This document shows positions 55,341 to 64,000 of a stretch of DNA of 64,000 bases, one piece after another (within the stretch, counting starts at the first letter, position 1; each line of letters opens with the position of its first letter). The notes under the pieces were generated by a model. That model saw only the letters and a list, made by a program, of their open reading frames with translations. It searched no databases and was not told the origin of the DNA. A program made the translations under genes and the position numbers. Origin of the DNA: Brachypodium distachyon (lineage: Eukaryota > Streptophyta > Magnoliopsida > Poales > Poaceae); NCBI RefSeq assembly GCF_000005505.3, contig NC_016131.3, forward strand, positions 33,533,001 to 33,597,000, written 5' to 3'.

Positions 55341-55714
55341 GTACGTCTCGTCCCTGCTCTCGCGCTCGAAACCCCACCCCTAGTACCATGAAGCTTTGCT
55401 CGCACGCAGCCAATTTCGCTGCCCACTCCGCGCGGGGATATTAGGTTTGTCCATCCACGCTATCACGGGTTTCGAGTCCGAGATCGAGATCGAGATCTGC
55501 TCTCAATGGATAGATCTTGGTGTAGGGACTGTGCAAATGCCCAGTGTTTCGACTGGTTCACCTGATCTGGGGGACTGCGGGGAGCGATTGGCGGCGAGCC
55601 TCATTATTATTTTTGTCGGTGGATCGGAGTGTCTGGGGTGATCCGCGTTGTTCGGTGAAAGACGGACCGGTTTTGTTTCGTCATTCTGATGGCGGGTTGA
55701 TGTTTCTCATTCAG
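55341..55714 (+). other. 5'-UTR intron of the V-ATPase subunit B gene
   Basis: Donor GAG|GTACGT at 55341 and acceptor CATTCAG at 55714, followed 22 bases later by the start codon. The exon before it (about 55230-55340) is C/T-rich untranslated leader. Leader introns are common in highly expressed plant genes and often raise expression. Confidence 0.75.
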
Positions 55715-55736
55715 GTTGCTCTTCGCTGGGTCCAGC

Positions 55737-60760
<5,024 letters not shown>

Positions 60761-60805
60761 TCCTATCTTTGTTCAGAAATCTACTGTTTTCTCAAGTGCA
60801 TCTTG

Positions 60806-60811
60806 AATAAA
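60806..60811 (+). terminator. poly(A) signal of VHA-B, proximal
   Basis: AATAAA, 46 bases after the stop codon. A second AATAAA lies at 61055-61060 in a U-rich context and may be the distal site. Confidence 0.5.
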
Positions 60812-61140
60812 TTGAACAGTTTGGACTTGTGGCCCTTTTGCTGTAGTTATATATAGTCATATCCCATTCTTTTCGGTCAGTAAGCATAAGTTATTCGTAG
60901 ATGTCTCGGTCACGGCGACTTCTGTAATATTATCCCCTGTATTGTTAAAGCAACACCACTTGAGCTCCTTTTGGTTTCACTTGCCAGAACTGTTAGCAAG
61001 AGCATCAATGGGCCAAATGCTCGAACGCGCTGGTTGTATCTACTTTTGTGTATGAATAAAGATGGGCAATAAACTGTGTTGGACTACACGTGGCAGTGTC
61101 ACTGCTTTTTGACATGATGTACTGGACACAGGTTTACGTA

Positions 61141-61381
61141 TTCCCTCCGTTTCTTAAAGAATGGCATATTAGATTTCATTAAGATAAGTTTTTGATCACG
61201 AATTACTATGTTAAAGTGTAATTTATATGACATGAAACCACAAGTGTCATGAAGTATTTTTTATAACGAATCTAGCGATATTAGTTTTATATCATATAAA
61301 CCACACATTGGCATAGTAATTTGTGGTCAAAGTTTTGTCTTAATGAAATCTAATATGCCAATCTTTAAAGAACGGAGAGAG
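61141..61381. mobile_element. Stowaway MITE, 241 bp
   Basis: Ends TTCCCTCCGTTTCTTAAAGA and TCTTTAAAGAACGGAGAGAG, flanked by TA (61139-61140, 61382-61383). The arms are complementary over most of the length (GGCATATTAGATTTCATTAAG against CTTAATGAAATCTAATATGCC). Confidence 0.88.
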
Positions 61382-61383
61382 TA

Positions 61384-61764
61384 TATATCTGTATTGTTTA
61401 TCACAATACAGATGAGTGTTAGTTGCTATTTCTTGTTGGAACTTGAAACTCACAGTACAAAGTTGTCGTGTTCACAGTTGCAAGTGGAGACTAATTTACC
61501 AAGGTATGCTGCACAATGGCAACCGGATACCGTGTCATTCAACAAATGTGTGTTTTTTTAAAAGATTGACCAATATATTAACAATCATCAACAACAATGC
61601 AAAGAGTGTTAACAGTGGAAAAAAACATAGGTCATTAGATGACCTCCAAGGCGTGAAAATCTACTTCCTCCCTCCGTCCCAAAATACATTCAGAAATCCT
61701 AATTCTTTCGTAAAGGTACCAAGTTAGTATCAAATTTTTGAAAATGCACGTATCAGTCCTAAAA
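61384..61764. other. downstream flank of VHA-B
   Basis: No coding region. A solitary CTCCCTCCGTCCCAAAATAC stretch at 61666-61686 looks like one end of another Stowaway MITE without its partner. Confidence 0.4.
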
Positions 61765-62553
61765 CTATTTTAAGTGGTTCATCGCAGGTTCCAAATGTGT
61801 TTGCGCCTCTTTGACCGGTTGACGTGGCGGTTTGACTCGATGCCACGCAGGTTTGGGGCCACCGGTCAGGTGACCACACAAATGTAATTTTGCAAATATG
61901 ACCCTCCATCTTCTCTTCTTCCCTACCTGATCCCTCCTTCTGTCCCCAAAATCTGAAGCCCAATCCTCGTCTTCGTCCTCCTTCCAGCGCGCGACGGTCT
62001 CCAGCCGCGGACCCCGCCGCCTGCGCCCATGCACGACCCACGCATGGCCTGCGTGGCTGCGTGCCCGCCGCCTCGAGCCCACGTCGCCGCCTACACCGCC
62101 TCTAAGCCCACACGGCTGCTGGGCACTGGGAGGAGGACCGAGAGGAGCATGGTGGCTCCAACTGCTCCGGCATTTGGCGACGTCCGAGATTCGGGTGGCG
62201 CCACTCGCCTTGATTCCGTCGGCCTTAGAAGAAGAGCGGTGGCCCAGCAGGATCCACCAGTTCCACCGTTGCACGTGATTGCTCCCCTGGTTGAGCACGG
62301 GGCCAAACAGCCCCTGCCCCCGCCGCGCCGCCGTGCGCCGCGTTGGCCTACTGCGCGTCTGCGCCTGGACGGGCACTAGCGACGAGCCGGCATCGGCGTC
62401 CCAGTCCGAGGAGTGCCCCTTGTCGCACGTCGTATTGTGGAACACCGGCACCCCGGGCTGTGTGTCAGGCTGCAAGTGGGGCGGGTTGACCCTGAAGCTG
62501 ACCCTCCCGACCCTGCTGCAAATTGGAGGGCCAAGGGTCGATCCACTCCTCAA
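61765..62553 (-). CDS. unidentified GC-rich ORF
   Basis: 262 codons from ATG 62553 without a recognised domain. It is basic and rich in Gly, Arg and Ser, with HNTTCDKGHSSDWDADAG near residues 39-56 and an acidic EDEDEDWASDFG region near residue 195. The region is GC-rich up to 62600 and AT-rich beyond. A TATA box or introns were not found. It could be a decayed gene, part of a repeat, or an open frame by composition. I give it little weight. Confidence 0.2.
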   Translation of the reverse strand: MRSGSTLGPPICSRVGRVSFRVNPPHLQPDTQPGVPVFHNTTCDKGHSSDWDADAGSSLVPVQAQTRSRPTRRTAARRGQGLFGPVLNQGSNHVQRWNWWILLGHRSSSKADGIKASGATRISDVAKCRSSWSHHAPLGPPPSAQQPCGLRGGVGGDVGSRRRARSHAGHAWVVHGRRRRGPRLETVARWKEDEDEDWASDFGDRRRDQVGKKRRWRVIFAKLHLCGHLTGGPKPAWHRVKPPRQPVKEAQTHLEPAMNHLK

Positions 62554-62619
62554 TCAACGGGGCCGGCGGGTGAACCTAGCTGACCCTTCAGTCCGGCCGG
62601 CCAAAATACTGTGATCACA

Positions 62620-64000
62620 GGTCATCGGAATAATTCTGCTGCTGCCCTACTGTCCGCCGGCTGACCACCTAGCTAGACCTTTTCTTGCGAAGACCACCTA
62701 GCTAGTCACATATAGAACTCGCATTCAGCATCACATCGTTCAGCATCTTAGTGGTGTGTTCCAAGAACCGAACACAGGGTGAGCTGAAAACAAGAACCAT
62801 GCACACTGCATTCAACATTTAGATTACAGGCTAGATAAATGAGAGGTAGGTACACAATTCAACATTCATATTACAATCTATGATAAGTAGGACAATGCAG
62901 CAGGCATTCATATATTTAAAATGCAAGTTTCTCTGCATTTAGATTGCAACATTCATCATTCAAAAATTTAACAGCCACATTTCTTTGTATTACAAGTTGC
63001 CGTCAGCATCACATTACACAAGTCCTAGCTTCTTCTATCTTTTGCACAATCAAGAAAATCTTTACATCTTGTCTCACCCGCACAATTAAGAAGACTGTTA
63101 TGCAAAGGAGCTTGTGAACATGGAAAGACTGCACAATATTTATTGGCTTGTACTATGAAGCTTGAATGGAGGCTTTAATAAATCAGTTAGAGAAACAGTT
63201 TGATCCATAATCCATGGCAAGCATCACATGTACTGACTACTGTTCTCAGAATAAAAAGAAAATCTACACATAAGACCTGGTCATGTAAGACCTGGTCATG
63301 TTGAGTGTTCCAGAAAACATATGTGATTATGTTCACAATATTCTATTACAAATAAAATAACTAGCAAGTTAAACTTACAAGTTACAAATCAGTTCACTAG
63401 TGAGTATACACGACAACACAAATAAGTTTTGGACATATGAGACAGAGCATGGCAATTATATGGACATTATCATCGAAACTAATAATTATTCAGGTGGCGG
63501 AAGAAAACAAAATTGGTTCAGCCATTGGAATGAACAATAATTAGAAAAATGTATAACTCTATTCGAAATATAATGGACATCATCTATCTATTTCAAACAA
63601 AGGTGCACATCATCACTGGACTAAAAGGGCCAAAAAGTATATAGTTAAATGGAGTAGTTTGCTTCAGGTATAATGGAGTACTAGTTGTGCTAATAGTGAT
63701 CCTCGAACTTCTAATTCTATAGTATGGTTAATTCTGCTTTATTGGTACTGATCTGAGAACATCAGAACATGATCTTTCTTAGGGTTCTATAATGTTGTTC
63801 CCCATGTTCTAAATAGCTGACACTCACTTAAGTATTAGTAAGATCTCAGACCGATTATTGTTGAGCATCTTTATTCATTGTTGCAGCGCGACAGTGTTGG
63901 ACTATGGATAGGAGATTTTTTTTTTCTACTGGCACCAGCTACAACCTGGCAAGATTTAACAGGAATCGTTGTATACAGCCACAAGCAGTAAAGCGAACAC
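62620..64000. other. AT-rich intergenic DNA, no gene seen
   Basis: No coding frames or transposon ends could be recognised. The sequence is AT-rich with short local repeats such as AAGACCTGGTCATGT, present twice in tandem at 63272-63302. Confidence 0.4.

Overview
The window is nuclear DNA of a large-genome grass, most probably a member of the Triticeae (wheat, Aegilops, barley or a relative). The basis is three kinds of evidence: two intact single-copy-type plant genes with spliceosomal introns, an LTR-retrotransposon and MITE complement of the kind that fills Triticeae genomes (many Stowaway elements with CTCCCTCCGT ends), and a GC-rich monocot coding style. Species and chromosome cannot be fixed from the sequence alone.

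Layout, left to right. 1-3757: 5' half of a minus-strand Ty3/gypsy element (A) with reverse transcriptase, protease, zinc knuckle and 5' LTR. 3758-6799: 3' end of a plus-strand gypsy-type element (B) carrying a broken antisense ORF and a full 3' LTR. 6800-9720: AT-rich DNA with two Stowaway MITEs and a probable Helitron end. 10393-19305: an LRR receptor-like protein gene on the minus strand, split in an exon by a complete Ty1/copia element (D, 12268-18530, target duplication CAGTT). 19740-20720: LINE 3'-end-like DNA. 21997-26911: a second complete copia element (E, target duplication TTCTG). 29576-29790: one exon of a second ent-kaurene oxidase copy, cut off by the LTR of a third gypsy element (C, 29791-36549). 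Element C carries an intron-bearing antisense gene tail-to-tail with its integrase. 39039-40179: an insertion with a 71-bp minisatellite. 40467-44750: a FAR1-type Mutator-like transposase gene between Tourist-like ends. 45471-46064: a fragment of a NAM-associated-domain ORF.

From about 46.5 kb the window becomes genic. An intact ent-kaurene oxidase gene (CYP701A type, 8 exons, 502 residues, plus strand) lies at 46523-50229. A DUF4228/PADRE-type gene on the minus strand follows at 50730-51389. Two hAT-type MITEs and a short retroposon lie between it and an intact V-type H+-ATPase subunit B gene (14 coding exons, 488 residues, plus a 5'-UTR intron) at 55737-60760. The last 3 kb contain one unassigned ORF and otherwise nothing recognisable.

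The functional genes do unrelated jobs: gibberellin biosynthesis, a stress-associated small protein, and vacuolar proton pumping. The ent-kaurene oxidase exon remnant 18 kb upstream of the intact gene points to an old tandem duplication. The most unusual structure is the slot between integrase and 3' LTR in elements B and C. In both, a TATA-led gene runs antisense to the retrotransposon, and in C it appears to contain spliceosomal introns.
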